From NCBI GenBank assembly GCA_002390425.1, contig DGPL01000033.1, positions 13,985 to 77,984 on the forward strand: 64,000 bases of DNA, given 5' to 3'. The DNA is from Kordiimonadaceae bacterium UBA4441 (GTDB lineage: Bacteria; Pseudomonadota; Alphaproteobacteria; Sphingomonadales; Emcibacteraceae). The notes beneath the pieces were generated by a model that saw only the letters and a list, made by a program, of their open reading frames with translations, searched no databases and was not told the origin of the DNA. The translations under genes were made by a program, and so were the position numbers. Position 1 is the stretch's first letter, and every line of letters starts with the position of its first letter. Shown here one piece after another: positions 45,561-55,157 of this stretch.

Positions 45561-45598
45561 TTTTAGCACGTTTTTAAGAATATTAGATAGCAAAAAAA

Positions 45599-47062
45599 TT
45601 AAAGTCGATCTTTTATAATTGGAATATTAAGTTCTTTAATTTTTTTACGGAGAGTATTCCGGTTTAAACCTAGCATTTCTGAGGCTTTTATTTGATTTCC
45701 TTTTGTCGCATTTAATGAAAGTTCAATCAGAGGGCGCTCCATTTCACTTAAAATACGTCCGTATAATCCTTTAGGAGGCAATTCATCCACATTATGTGCA
45801 TCGAAATATTTCTTCAAATGACGGTGAATTGATTGCTGTAATGTCTCTGAAAAATACAATTGATCTGAATTTTGGTCGTCAGAATCTGATTGAATAATAT
45901 TACCTTCAGATAGTTCCGTTATTACATTCTCAAAACTAATTTCATCTTCATTATATAATGCGGCCAAACGATGAACTATATTTTCAAGTTCTCTAATATT
46001 ACCAGGCCAATCATACTTTTTAAGTTGCTCAATTGCATTTGTCGCCATAACTTTCGGGGTTGAATTATTTTCTTCTGAATAATTTGCAAGAAAGAAGCGA
46101 ACCAAATCATCAATATCAGATTTGCGGTCTCTTAATGGCGGAAGGTTTATGGGCGCGACATTTAGACGGTAATATAAATCTTCTCTAAACAACCCTTGGG
46201 CAATTAAAGTTTTTAAATTTCTGTGAGTTGCGGCAATAATTCTAACGTTTATTTTAACGGGATCACCACCACCCACTGAAACAAATTCACCTTCTTGAAG
46301 AACTCTTAGAAGTCTTGTTTGCGCCTCCATAGGCATGTCGCCAATTTCATCTAGAAATAAAGTACCACCTTTGGCCTTTTCAAAGCGCCCTATATTTTTT
46401 GACACCGCTCCAGTAAAAGAGCCTTTCTCATGGCCAAATAGTTCGCTTTCAATAAGTTCTTTTGGTATGGCTGCCATATTTATCGCCACAAAAGGCGCAT
46501 TTCGACGTTGGCCAAAATCATGTAGGGCTTTTGCCACCAATTCTTTACCCGTGCCAGTTTCACCGGTTATCATGACGGTTAAATCCGTATTCATTAGCCG
46601 GGCCATGATGCGATATACATTTTGCATCGCAGGCGAACGTCCAATTAATGGAATATCTTCTTCATTTTTAATAGATACCGCTTTATCCAATTTATTCTTC
46701 GGACTAAGTCCATTTTTTATCGCAAGAAACAATTCCTCTAGATCAAATGGCTTAGGCAAATATTCATACGCACCGCTTTCTGCTGCTTTAACGGCTGTCA
46801 TAAGGGTATTTTGCGCACTCATAATAATAACTGGTAATTCGGGCCTTATTTTCTTTATACGCACCAACATATCAAGTCCGTTATCATCTGGCATCATAAC
46901 ATCTGATATGACAATATCCCCTTCGCCATTTGAAACCCAGCGCCATAGTGTTGCAGCATTACTCGAAAGCCGCACATCATATCCTTCACGACCTAACGCG
47001 CGAGCCAACACAGTACGTATGGCTTTATCATCATCAGCAATAAGAATTGTTTTATTTGTCAT
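45599..47062 (-). CDS. ntrC: Nitrogen regulation response regulator NtrC
   Basis: A 487-residue sigma-54 activator. It has a receiver domain (Asp in IVISDVMMPDDNG), an AAA+ domain with Walker A GETGTGKE and an intact GSFTGA loop, Walker B LFLDEIGDMP, and a C-terminal Fis-type HTH (NQIKASEMLGLNRNTLRKKI). It activates nitrogen-assimilation promoters when phosphorylated by NtrB. It overlaps ntrB by 11 bases. Confidence 0.95.
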   Translation of the reverse strand: MTNKTILIADDDKAIRTVLARALGREGYDVRLSSNAATLWRWVSNGEGDIVISDVMMPDDNGLDMLVRIKKIRPELPVIIMSAQNTLMTAVKAAESGAYEYLPKPFDLEELFLAIKNGLSPKNKLDKAVSIKNEEDIPLIGRSPAMQNVYRIMARLMNTDLTVMITGETGTGKELVAKALHDFGQRRNAPFVAINMAAIPKELIESELFGHEKGSFTGAVSKNIGRFEKAKGGTLFLDEIGDMPMEAQTRLLRVLQEGEFVSVGGGDPVKINVRIIAATHRNLKTLIAQGLFREDLYYRLNVAPINLPPLRDRKSDIDDLVRFFLANYSEENNSTPKVMATNAIEQLKKYDWPGNIRELENIVHRLAALYNEDEISFENVITELSEGNIIQSDSDDQNSDQLYFSETLQQSIHRHLKKYFDAHNVDELPPKGLYGRILSEMERPLIELSLNATKGNQIKASEMLGLNRNTLRKKIKELNIPIIKDRL

Positions 47063-48197
47063 GATTTCCCTTTAAAGCCGATGGCAGTAATACACGAAAG
47101 ATTGTTTTACCTTCGTCACTTTCACATTCGATCACCCCCCCATGGTCAGAAATTATTTTAGCAACTAATGCTAATCCTAGCCCTGACCCACCGCTTTTCG
47201 TTGTGACGAACGGATCAAAAATATCCTCTTTAATTGTATCATCGATACCACCACCATTATCAATAATCGTAATCTCTAATGGTAAATTTAAAAATTCTTC
47301 CCCATTTGCAGAGGCTACTCGCATACCTAACCTATATGCTGTTGTAATTGTTATTTGACCATCATTTTCTGTGACGGCTTCAGCAGCATTTTTTAGTAAA
47401 TTTAAAAATACCTGAATTAAAGAACCGTGATCCCCGAGTGTATTTGGTAAGGAAGGATCATATAATTCAACAAATTTGACATGTTTACCAAAACCATTTT
47501 CCGCCAATTTTTTAACATGTTCTAAGACACTGTGAATATTTATTTCTTCACGTTCTATCTGCCTATGATCAGTAAACACTTCCATGCGATCAACAAGCTT
47601 ACAAATCCTGTCAACTTCATCAATAATCAGATCGGTTAACGCAACATCATCTTTGCTGATGTCTTGAGAAAGTATTTGCGCAGACCCTTTTATGCCGGAC
47701 AATGGGTTTTTAATTTCATGTGCAAGCATCGCAGCCATACCGGAAACCGAACGCGCAGCATTGCGGTGATGTTTTTGTTGGTTGATTTTTTGCGCGATCG
47801 TTCTTTGCTGAAACTGTATGACGGCACCATTTTCCTCAATATCATCTGTTTCAATCAATGGCGATACATGAACATCAATTTTTGTATTTCCTATTATAGG
47901 GTTTCCAATATTAATGTCATATTCTGATACGACCGCTTTTTTACTTATAGATTGCTCAACGAGCGATACAATTGGACTATCTTGCGGCACAATATCAGTC
48001 AATTTTTTGCGTGATAAAATCACATAACTACTGCCAAGCAATTGCTCCGCAGCTGCGTTAGCGAAAATTATTTTTTGTTGACTATCGACCGATAATATTG
48101 CCTCTGACAAACTATTTAAAATCTTATCTGCAGTATTTTTTGAGCTTTCTTCAGCAATATATAGCTTTTCTTTTGCCATTTTAAGCAGCTTGCTCAC
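47052..48197 (-). CDS. ntrB: Nitrogen regulation sensor kinase NtrB
   Basis: A 381-residue soluble kinase with an N-terminal PAS domain (ANAAAEQLLGSS), HisKA with the phosphoacceptor in AMLAHEIKNPLSGIKG and a HATPase domain (NAAEAV, DNGGGID, GSGLGLALVAK). It is controlled by PII protein in this family. It overlaps dusB by 17 bases. Confidence 0.94.
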   Translation of the reverse strand: MSKLLKMAKEKLYIAEESSKNTADKILNSLSEAILSVDSQQKIIFANAAAEQLLGSSYVILSRKKLTDIVPQDSPIVSLVEQSISKKAVVSEYDINIGNPIIGNTKIDVHVSPLIETDDIEENGAVIQFQQRTIAQKINQQKHHRNAARSVSGMAAMLAHEIKNPLSGIKGSAQILSQDISKDDVALTDLIIDEVDRICKLVDRMEVFTDHRQIEREEINIHSVLEHVKKLAENGFGKHVKFVELYDPSLPNTLGDHGSLIQVFLNLLKNAAEAVTENDGQITITTAYRLGMRVASANGEEFLNLPLEITIIDNGGGIDDTIKEDIFDPFVTTKSGGSGLGLALVAKIISDHGGVIECESDEGKTIFRVLLPSALKGNHDK

Positions 48198-49182
48198 TCA
48201 ATAATGGTTCAAAAAAGGCTTCAATTGTATCAAGCACTTCTTGCGTTTCTGAGAGTTTATTTACTTTTTGGCGAAACTCTGCGCTATCTCTTAAGCCCTT
48301 AGTATACCAACTGATATGCTTCCTCGCTATTTTCTTACCAGCACCTTCACCATAGTGCTTTAACATGGAAAGATAATGTTCAACCATGATATCCTTGATG
48401 ACATATAATTCAGGATCCGGTAATTTTTCACCGGTTTTAAGATAATGAATTACTTGCGAAATGAACCACGGCTTACCATAATTCCCTCTTCCAATCATAA
48501 CGCCGTCCGCCCCTGATTGCTTTAGAGCTTCTTTTGCGTCTTCACATGAAACAATATCACCATTAGCAATAACGGGGATATTAACGGCGTCCTTGACTTC
48601 ACGTATGAATCGCCAATCAGCCGATCCTTTATACATTTGATTTCGAGTACGTCCATGAACCACAACCATTTTAATGCCTAGGTCCTCAGCAATTTTTGCA
48701 AGCTCTGGTGCATTTCTGTTGGTAATATCCCAACCCGTTCTCATTTTTAAGGTGACAGGAATTGAAACCGCATTAACAGTTGCCTCAATTATCTTTCCAG
48801 CAATGTCCAAATCTTGCATCAAGGCAGAACCCGCATATCCATTGACGATCTTCTTGGCAGGACATCCCATGTTAATATCAATGATTGGGGCACCCTTATC
48901 TTCGTTCATTTTTGCGGCTTGGGCCATCATATCAGGATCACAACCAGCAAGCTGAACAGACATTAGGTATTCGTCACTTTCAGCTGCGGCCATCTTATGT
49001 GTGCGATGATGATCACGGATCATAGCCTGACTAGCGATCATTTCAGATGTTACAAGTCCTGCACCAAATCTTTTCACGAGGCGTCTAAATGGTAAATCCG
49101 TTACACCCGCCATTGGGCATAACAGAACAGGGTCCTCAATTGTGATAGGACCAATATTTATTGGTTTCAACAAATAAGTCAT
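48181..49182 (-). CDS. dusB: tRNA-dihydrouridine synthase DusB
   Basis: A 333-residue FMN enzyme that reduces uridine in the tRNA D-loop. Family motifs: LCPMAGVTDLPFR at the N-terminus, MGCPAKKI with the catalytic Cys near residue 107, and GRTRNQMYKG. In many proteobacteria dusB begins the ntrBC operon, as here. No clear Shine-Dalgarno site precedes the ATG at 49182. Confidence 0.94.
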   Translation of the reverse strand: MTYLLKPINIGPITIEDPVLLCPMAGVTDLPFRRLVKRFGAGLVTSEMIASQAMIRDHHRTHKMAAAESDEYLMSVQLAGCDPDMMAQAAKMNEDKGAPIIDINMGCPAKKIVNGYAGSALMQDLDIAGKIIEATVNAVSIPVTLKMRTGWDITNRNAPELAKIAEDLGIKMVVVHGRTRNQMYKGSADWRFIREVKDAVNIPVIANGDIVSCEDAKEALKQSGADGVMIGRGNYGKPWFISQVIHYLKTGEKLPDPELYVIKDIMVEHYLSMLKHYGEGAGKKIARKHISWYTKGLRDSAEFRQKVNKLSETQEVLDTIEAFFEPLLSEQAA

Positions 49183-49287
49183 GATTAAAAATTAAGCAGC
49201 CTTTAAAAATGTCTAAATTTTAGTCAATATCGACGGCACTATAACCGAAAACATAAGTCACGTCAAAGGCGAAAAAGAATCAAAATC

Positions 49288-49316
49288 TTGACGACATTTT
49301 TATATAAAAATGATAG
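49288..49316 (+). promoter_or_regulatory. Candidate promoter giving a near-leaderless ispDF mRNA
   Basis: TTGACG at 49288-49293 is followed after 17 bases by TGATAG at 49311-49316. Transcription would start near 49323, only about 3 bases before the ATG at 49326. The absence of a ribosome site there agrees with this. Confidence 0.4.
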
Positions 49317-49325
49317 CTTTTGCAG

Positions 49326-50483
49326 ATGACTATTAGAAACGCAGCCATAATCGTCGCCGCTGGTCGTGGACAGCGCGTGGGTGGAGAAATACCAAAGCAA
49401 TACCTTGAAGTGGGAGGGGTGCCAATTTTAAGACGTACAGTCGAGGTTTTCTTTAATCATCCTAACATTGATCTTATTCAAGTTATCATTCATCCTGATG
49501 ATAAAAATTTATATGATCAGGCATTAAATGGCCTTGACTTGCCTGCCCCCATATTTGGTGGTGAGACAAGGCAACAATCCGTATTAAACGGACTTGAAGC
49601 CATTAGCGATAAAATGCCGGAATATGTATTTATTCATGATGCAGCACGACCCTTTCTAGATCATAAAATAATAGATGATTTAATTGACGTGGTTGAGGTT
49701 TCTGGCGCTGTAATTCCCGCTTTAAAAGTAACTGATACCATAAAGTACATGGGGACGGATAAAATCGACAGTACTTTGGATCGCAATTATTTATATCGTG
49801 CTCAAACACCGCAAACATTTCGATATAAAGCAATATTCATGGCACACCACCGTTTTGAAAATGAAAATATGACAGACGATAGTTCAATCGCAGAAAAAAG
49901 CGGACTAAAGGTCAGAATTATTGAAGGGTCAGAAAATAACTTTAAAATCACAACATCAGAAGACCTAAAGAAAGCGGAAATGATGACAGCAAAGACTTAT
50001 ACAGATATTCGCACAGGATATGGGGTTGATGTTCACGCCTTTGATAAAGGAGATCATGTCATTCTTGGTGGTGTAAAAATTCCTCATACGCATAGCTTAA
50101 AAGGACATTCTGATGCTGATGTTGCACTACATGCTCTTACAGATGCACTATTGGGATCAATGGCTTTAGGAGATATCGGTGACCATTTCCCACCAAGCGA
50201 TAAAAAATGGAAAGGCGCAAGTTCTGATATTTTTTTAAAACATGCCGCAGACCTTATTCATCAGCAAGTTGGCGTAATTGCGCATGTTGATTTGACGATT
50301 ATTTGCGAAACGCCGAAGATCGGACCACACCGTGAAAAAATTCGTGATAAAATTTCTGAAATAATTGATTTAGATATCGCCCGCGTTAGCGTCAAAGCAA
50401 CCACAACTGAGAAACTGGGTTTTACAGGAAAAGGTGAAGGCATAATGGCTCAAGCAGTTGCAACCGTCAGACTACCGGAGTAA
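49326..50483 (+). CDS. ispDF: Bifunctional IspD/IspF isoprenoid enzyme
   Basis: A 385-residue fusion. The N-terminal half is IspD (IIVAAGRGQRVGGEIPKQYL, cytidylyltransferase that makes CDP-methylerythritol). The C-terminal half from about residue 227 is IspF (GYGVDVHAF, KGHSDADVALHALTDALLG, GDIGDHFPPSD), the zinc-dependent cyclodiphosphate synthase. The fusion is typical of alphaproteobacteria. I chose the ATG at 49326 over a TTG two codons earlier. Confidence 0.95.
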   Translation: MTIRNAAIIVAAGRGQRVGGEIPKQYLEVGGVPILRRTVEVFFNHPNIDLIQVIIHPDDKNLYDQALNGLDLPAPIFGGETRQQSVLNGLEAISDKMPEYVFIHDAARPFLDHKIIDDLIDVVEVSGAVIPALKVTDTIKYMGTDKIDSTLDRNYLYRAQTPQTFRYKAIFMAHHRFENENMTDDSSIAEKSGLKVRIIEGSENNFKITTSEDLKKAEMMTAKTYTDIRTGYGVDVHAFDKGDHVILGGVKIPHTHSLKGHSDADVALHALTDALLGSMALGDIGDHFPPSDKKWKGASSDIFLKHAADLIHQQVGVIAHVDLTIICETPKIGPHREKIRDKISEIIDLDIARVSVKATTTEKLGFTGKGEGIMAQAVATVRLPE

Positions 50484-50486
50484 ATA

Positions 50487-50924
50487 ATGGCGGAAAATAA
50501 AACAAAAGAAACGAATGAAAGCGTCGATGATTTTCTAAACTCTATTGAACACGAAGGAAAAAAAGCCGATAGCTTCAGAATTCTAGAAATGATGAAAGAC
50601 ATAACAGGCTTGCCACCTAAAAAGTGGGGAGATGCAATGATTGGTTTTGGAAATTATCATTATAAATACAAAAGTGGCCATGAAGGTGATATTTTCCAAG
50701 TTGGCTTCTCTCCCCGAAAAAGCTATTTATCCTTTTATCTATTTTACGGTTACAAACATCACCCCCTTATGACAAAACTGGGTAAGCATAAAGGAGGGAA
50801 AGCATGTCTCAACATCAACAAGCTTGCAGATGTGGACGAAGACATACTCTATAAGCTCATTGAATTTGGCTTTCTGTCATCTGCTGGCGGGGATAACCCT
50901 TATGCCAAAATGGAAAGTTGTTAA
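50487..50924 (+). CDS. DUF1801-domain protein
   Basis: A 145-residue cytoplasmic protein with the DUF1801 fold cues: SVDDFLNSIE, a KWGDAMIGFGNYHYKY segment and KHKGGKACLNINKL. The function of the family is not established. It starts 3 bases after ispDF and just before pgpA, so it is part of the same rightward operon. Confidence 0.82.
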   Translation: MAENKTKETNESVDDFLNSIEHEGKKADSFRILEMMKDITGLPPKKWGDAMIGFGNYHYKYKSGHEGDIFQVGFSPRKSYLSFYLFYGYKHHPLMTKLGKHKGGKACLNINKLADVDEDILYKLIEFGFLSSAGGDNPYAKMESC

Positions 50925-50926
50925 AT

Positions 50927-51415
50927 ATGGCCCTTAAAAATTGGAATAAATCCTTCTTTCATCCTTCACTTATGATTTCAACATGGTTTTATAGCGGGCT
51001 TGTCCCATTCGCCCCAGGCACTATGGGGAGCATCGCTGCCCTTCCCTTTGCGTGGTTACTTATTGAACATGCTGGAAAATTCGGCCTTGCCAATGCGACC
51101 TTAATAGTATTTGTGCTTGGATTATGGGCATCACGTGAATATATGAATGAAACTCGAAAAACCGACCCTGGCGAGGTCGTCGTAGATGAAGTGGTGGGGC
51201 AATGGCTCGTTTGTCTGTTCATTATTGATAACAATCATATAGGACAATATATTCTTGCACTTCTCGCGTTTAGAATATTTGATATTATGAAACCGTGGCC
51301 CGTATCACATTTTGATAAACGACATGATGCGTTCGGCGTTATGATGGATGATGTCGTTGCAGGCATTTTGGGGGCAGCTGTGCTTTACGCTGTGAATTTC
51401 TATGTTCTCAGCTGA
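50927..51415 (+). CDS. pgpA: Phosphatidylglycerophosphatase A
   Basis: A 162-residue membrane enzyme with the PgpA motifs FAPGTMGSIAALP, DPGEVVVDEVVGQW and FDIMKPWPVSHFD ... DDVVAG, which hold the metal-binding Asp/Glu. It makes phosphatidylglycerol from its phosphate. I chose the ATG at 50927, with GGAAAG upstream inside the previous gene. It overlaps the next gene by 14 bases. Confidence 0.92.
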   Translation: MALKNWNKSFFHPSLMISTWFYSGLVPFAPGTMGSIAALPFAWLLIEHAGKFGLANATLIVFVLGLWASREYMNETRKTDPGEVVVDEVVGQWLVCLFIIDNNHIGQYILALLAFRIFDIMKPWPVSHFDKRHDAFGVMMDDVVAGILGAAVLYAVNFYVLS

Positions 51416-51908
51416 AATTGTTAAACTTGCTACCGAAGTATTAGAATTAGCGCGCAAAAATAGTTATCAAATTGCGACTGCTGAATCCTGTACTGGTGGC
51501 TTAATAATTGGTGCGTTAACGGATATTGCGGGATCATCCGACGTTGTTGATCGTGGCTTCGTTACTTATTCCAATCAAGCAAAGCATGAAACCATTCTTG
51601 TGAATTCTCAAACACTAGAAAAATTTGGTGCCGTTAGTAAAGAAACCGCTTTGGAAATGGTCGATGGTGCCCTTAATCAGTCTAATGCTTCAATTGCCGT
51701 TTCTGTTACTGGTATTGCCGGGCCCGGAGGCGGCAGTATTGATAAACCTGTTGGCCTCGTTCATATTGCTGCGCAAAAGAAAGGCAGCATTCCAACCCAT
51801 CAAGAAGCTAATTTTGGTGATATTGGCAGATCCGCAGTTCGCGAAGCAACAATAATAGCAGCCCTTAAGTTATTAAAAGAAGTTATTTATATACCACGAA
51901 GGACTTGA
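51402..51908 (+). CDS. pncC: Nicotinamide-nucleotide amidohydrolase (CinA C-terminal type)
   Basis: A 168-residue stand-alone CinA C-terminal domain. It has TAESCTGGLIIGALTDIAGSS and VTGIAGPGGGSIDKPVG, which hold the active-site Ser and phosphate-binding residues. It deamidates NMN to NaMN in pyridine nucleotide recycling. It overlaps pgpA upstream, and its 3' end overlaps the convergent ABC permease by 22 bases. Confidence 0.9.
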   Translation: MFSAEIVKLATEVLELARKNSYQIATAESCTGGLIIGALTDIAGSSDVVDRGFVTYSNQAKHETILVNSQTLEKFGAVSKETALEMVDGALNQSNASIAVSVTGIAGPGGGSIDKPVGLVHIAAQKKGSIPTHQEANFGDIGRSAVREATIIAALKLLKEVIYIPRRT

Positions 51909-54403
51909 GCCGGTCTTACTGACATTGCTTTCCAAATGCTGAACATTCCGATCGACATGGTCATTACAATTGCTGCAAAAACAGTAATCAGTGGAATTTG
52001 TAATGAGAATGTCCATTCAAGTTCCATAATGCCGACGACAATCCCATATGCGGCAACAGTACCAAGCAAGATCGCGACAAAACCTGTGGCAACACCCAAG
52101 ATAATAAATTCAAATATATAAGCCTTTAAGATATCCATCCGTGTTGCCCCGACGACCTTTAAGACGGCGCTATCATAAACACGTCCTTTATGACCAGCCG
52201 CAATGGCGCCGCTTAATACCAAAATGCCCGCTACAATCGTAATCGACGCCATAACGTCAATTGCGCCTTTAATTTGCAGTAATAGAACTTGTACATTTTC
52301 AAGGACTTCTTTAAGGCGAACTGTTGTAACATTTGGGTAGTTTCGTGTAATCGCTTGATAATTCGCCGCCTCTCGTTCAGGTGTAGATTTAAGCGTACCC
52401 ACATAAGTATAAGGTGCATCACTTAACATATTTGGATCAAACATCATGGCATAATTAATACCAAATGTGCCCCAATCGACGGATCTTACTGACCTAACTG
52501 CGACTTCAAAGCTACGTCCTAAAACATTAATCGTGATTTTATCACCTAACACCAGTCCGAGTGCTTCATATACATCCTGACTTAATGAAACTTGTGGCTC
52601 ACCGTCATAACCGATTGGCCACCAATCACCTTCAACCAATTTATTATCTTCTGGAACTTCATCCGTGAAGGTCATCCCACGGTCCCCTCTAAGGACCCAT
52701 CGCATTTCGGGGCTGATTTCCACTTCATCAGAAGGCACCCCTTTAACATGACTAATACGCCCTCTTAAATTAGGGACGGTTCTATAAAGGTTTGCGCCCT
52801 CTTGCGATAACATATGTTCTTTAAAACTGTCATGATCTGCTTTTTGAATATCAAGGAAAAAGTAACTTGGTGCATCTGTTTCAACACGTCTTTCAATTTC
52901 ACTATCCAAACCAAATTCAACCAATGCAATAGCGGTTAGAAGTATCAATCCGAGCCCTAGGGACAATATGATCGATAATGTTGAGTTACCCGGTCTTGTG
53001 ATGTTTGAGAGTGCAATTCTTAAGGCGGGACTGTAGCGGCGCGGTAAATAGGAAACCCCTTTACGGACCAATATCCCTGTTCCAAAAAGAAGCGCAAACG
53101 ACGCAAGCATTCCACCGATAAAATACGCGGTTAATTCACTGTATTCTGCCGTATAAAATACCATCGCAAGCATCATGACGATCATTATCACAATCGTGAT
53201 CAAATAATTTTTCGGAATGTTATTTTCACCGGGCTCAGAAATGGCAATGCGGAACAGTTGGCGGGCAGAGATATTCTTTGCCTTTGCCAATGGCCAAAGT
53301 GTAAATATCAGACTGATTAGAATGCTATAAAAGGCGGCTACAGCAAGTGGGGCAAAATAAAATTCACGTGAAATTTCGATCGGCATTTTGCTTTCTAAGA
53401 AATCCGCGAATAAAAAGGGCAACGCCCCCCCGACGAATAACCCAAGCACGATTGATATCGCTGCCATGATTAGAATTTGTTGTAAATAAATTTTGAAAAT
53501 AGTTTCAGATTGTGCGCCCAATATTTTAAATGTTGCGATCGTATTGGTTTTCGAATTTAAATATCCATGAACCGCATTACTAACACCAACTCCACCAACT
53601 AGAAGCGCTGTTAAGCCAACCAATGTCATAAATTGCCCCATACGGTCGATAAACCTTTGTGCACTTCCGCCGCCACTGCTTTTATTTCTCACGCGCCAAT
53701 CGGAATCAGGAAATGCTTCTTCAATCGTTTCCTCATAAAGTTTTGCATCTGTTCCGTCAGCCAACCTAAGGCGATAATTATATTCAACCAGGCTCCCAAA
53801 AGTAATTAAACCAGTATCTTCCATGCTATTAGAAGAAACAAGAATGCTTGGTGCTAATTGAAAACCCGCATTTGAACTATCTGGTTCTTTTGCAGTCACT
53901 CCGCGTACTTCATAGACAAGACTACCGATATTTATCTTGTCACCAATATCAACACCAAGTCTTGTTGCAATTGCTTCAAGTGGGACGGCACCCCAATGCC
54001 CGTCTTTAAAGGCGAGAAGTTCTTCTCTTGGTAGGTTACTATTTGTTTCCAGAACACCAAAAAGCGGATATAAATCATCAACTGCTTTAACTTCAATTAA
54101 ACTACTCTCGGTAAAATCTTCTGTGTGCGCCATCGCACGAAGTTCACTGACCATTGATATTTCTTCAGCCGTATCAACAACATATGCCATTTCTTCATCG
54201 GTCAATAGGCGCTGATTTGTTTCAATTTCTACGTCACCGCCTAAGAAAATACGTGCATCTCGGGAGAGGCTTTCTGCAATATTTGTTGTAACGGACCCGA
54301 CGGCCGCGATGATAGCCGTGCCTAAAAATAGACACGCGATGAATATTCTAAATTGCTTAAAAGCAAATCTTATTTCACGAAGAGCAAAACGAGTAGCAAC
54401 CAT
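51887..54403 (-). CDS. FtsX-like ABC transporter permease (YbbP-type)
   Basis: An 838-residue permease with an N-terminal helix, a large periplasmic domain, about eight more helices in two FtsX-type blocks and a second periplasmic domain around residues 500-700. The topology and its place after the ATPase gene, divergent from tesA, match E. coli YbbP. It may extract a lipid or lipoprotein from the inner membrane. Its start abuts the ATPase stop at 54403. Confidence 0.87.
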   Translation of the reverse strand: MVATRFALREIRFAFKQFRIFIACLFLGTAIIAAVGSVTTNIAESLSRDARIFLGGDVEIETNQRLLTDEEMAYVVDTAEEISMVSELRAMAHTEDFTESSLIEVKAVDDLYPLFGVLETNSNLPREELLAFKDGHWGAVPLEAIATRLGVDIGDKINIGSLVYEVRGVTAKEPDSSNAGFQLAPSILVSSNSMEDTGLITFGSLVEYNYRLRLADGTDAKLYEETIEEAFPDSDWRVRNKSSGGGSAQRFIDRMGQFMTLVGLTALLVGGVGVSNAVHGYLNSKTNTIATFKILGAQSETIFKIYLQQILIMAAISIVLGLFVGGALPFLFADFLESKMPIEISREFYFAPLAVAAFYSILISLIFTLWPLAKAKNISARQLFRIAISEPGENNIPKNYLITIVIMIVMMLAMVFYTAEYSELTAYFIGGMLASFALLFGTGILVRKGVSYLPRRYSPALRIALSNITRPGNSTLSIILSLGLGLILLTAIALVEFGLDSEIERRVETDAPSYFFLDIQKADHDSFKEHMLSQEGANLYRTVPNLRGRISHVKGVPSDEVEISPEMRWVLRGDRGMTFTDEVPEDNKLVEGDWWPIGYDGEPQVSLSQDVYEALGLVLGDKITINVLGRSFEVAVRSVRSVDWGTFGINYAMMFDPNMLSDAPYTYVGTLKSTPEREAANYQAITRNYPNVTTVRLKEVLENVQVLLLQIKGAIDVMASITIVAGILVLSGAIAAGHKGRVYDSAVLKVVGATRMDILKAYIFEFIILGVATGFVAILLGTVAAYGIVVGIMELEWTFSLQIPLITVFAAIVMTMSIGMFSIWKAMSVRPAQVLRGI

Positions 54404-55119
54404 TATTCGGCAACCTTCTTTCCTTCATTTTCATGAACATCAACATTGTTTGTAATTAAGCCATCTTGAATATGAAGAATCTCATCACATTTCTCTGCGA
54501 GCTCCTGATCATGTGTAATCAAGATTAATGTTGCGTCATTCTTTTCTTTAAGATCAAAAATAAGTTCAATAATATTGTGCCCTGTTTTCCCGTCGAGATT
54601 TCCCGTTGGCTCGTCGGCAAATAAAATTTTCGGTTGAGGTGCCATTGCCCTTGCAATCGCTACACGTTGCTGCTCACCCCCCGATAGCTGTGTCGGGAAA
54701 TGGTCCATGCGGTGCTCAAGACCAACATCAATAAGCATTTTTTTCGCTTTTTCTTCAGCGCCCGATACACCAGCAAGCTCAAGCGGCACAGCCACATTTT
54801 CAATTGCCGTCATTGTCGGAATAAGGTGAAATGCTTGCAGAATAATGCCAATATTGTCACGACGGAACATGGCAAGCTCATCTTCATTCATTTTATCAAG
54901 CACATGACCCGCGACCATGACACTGCCCTCTGTTTGCCGTTCCAAGCCATTCATGACCGACATCATGCTTGATTTTCCTGATCCAGAAGCCCCTAAAATG
55001 GCGACTGCCTTACCTTCGTCAACTTTTAGATCTATACCATTTAAGATTTTAACTTCAAAATCATTGCTTTTAAGCCTGAGATGAATATTCTTTAGTTCAA
55101 GAATTTTAGTGTCGGTCAT
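54403..55119 (-). CDS. ABC transporter ATPase (YbbA/LolD-type)
   Basis: A 238-residue ATPase with Walker A GASGSGKSS, signature LSGGEQQRVAIARAM, Walker B ILFADEPTGNLD and the switch His in LITHD. LolD/MacB-type ATPases power extraction or mechanotransmission rather than substrate import. It is paired with the FtsX permease. Confidence 0.9.
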   Translation of the reverse strand: MTDTKILELKNIHLRLKSNDFEVKILNGIDLKVDEGKAVAILGASGSGKSSMMSVMNGLERQTEGSVMVAGHVLDKMNEDELAMFRRDNIGIILQAFHLIPTMTAIENVAVPLELAGVSGAEEKAKKMLIDVGLEHRMDHFPTQLSGGEQQRVAIARAMAPQPKILFADEPTGNLDGKTGHNIIELIFDLKEKNDATLILITHDQELAEKCDEILHIQDGLITNNVDVHENEGKKVAE

Positions 55120-55157
55120 ATTTAAATATACTCGTTAAACGATAAGGTTTTTTATAA

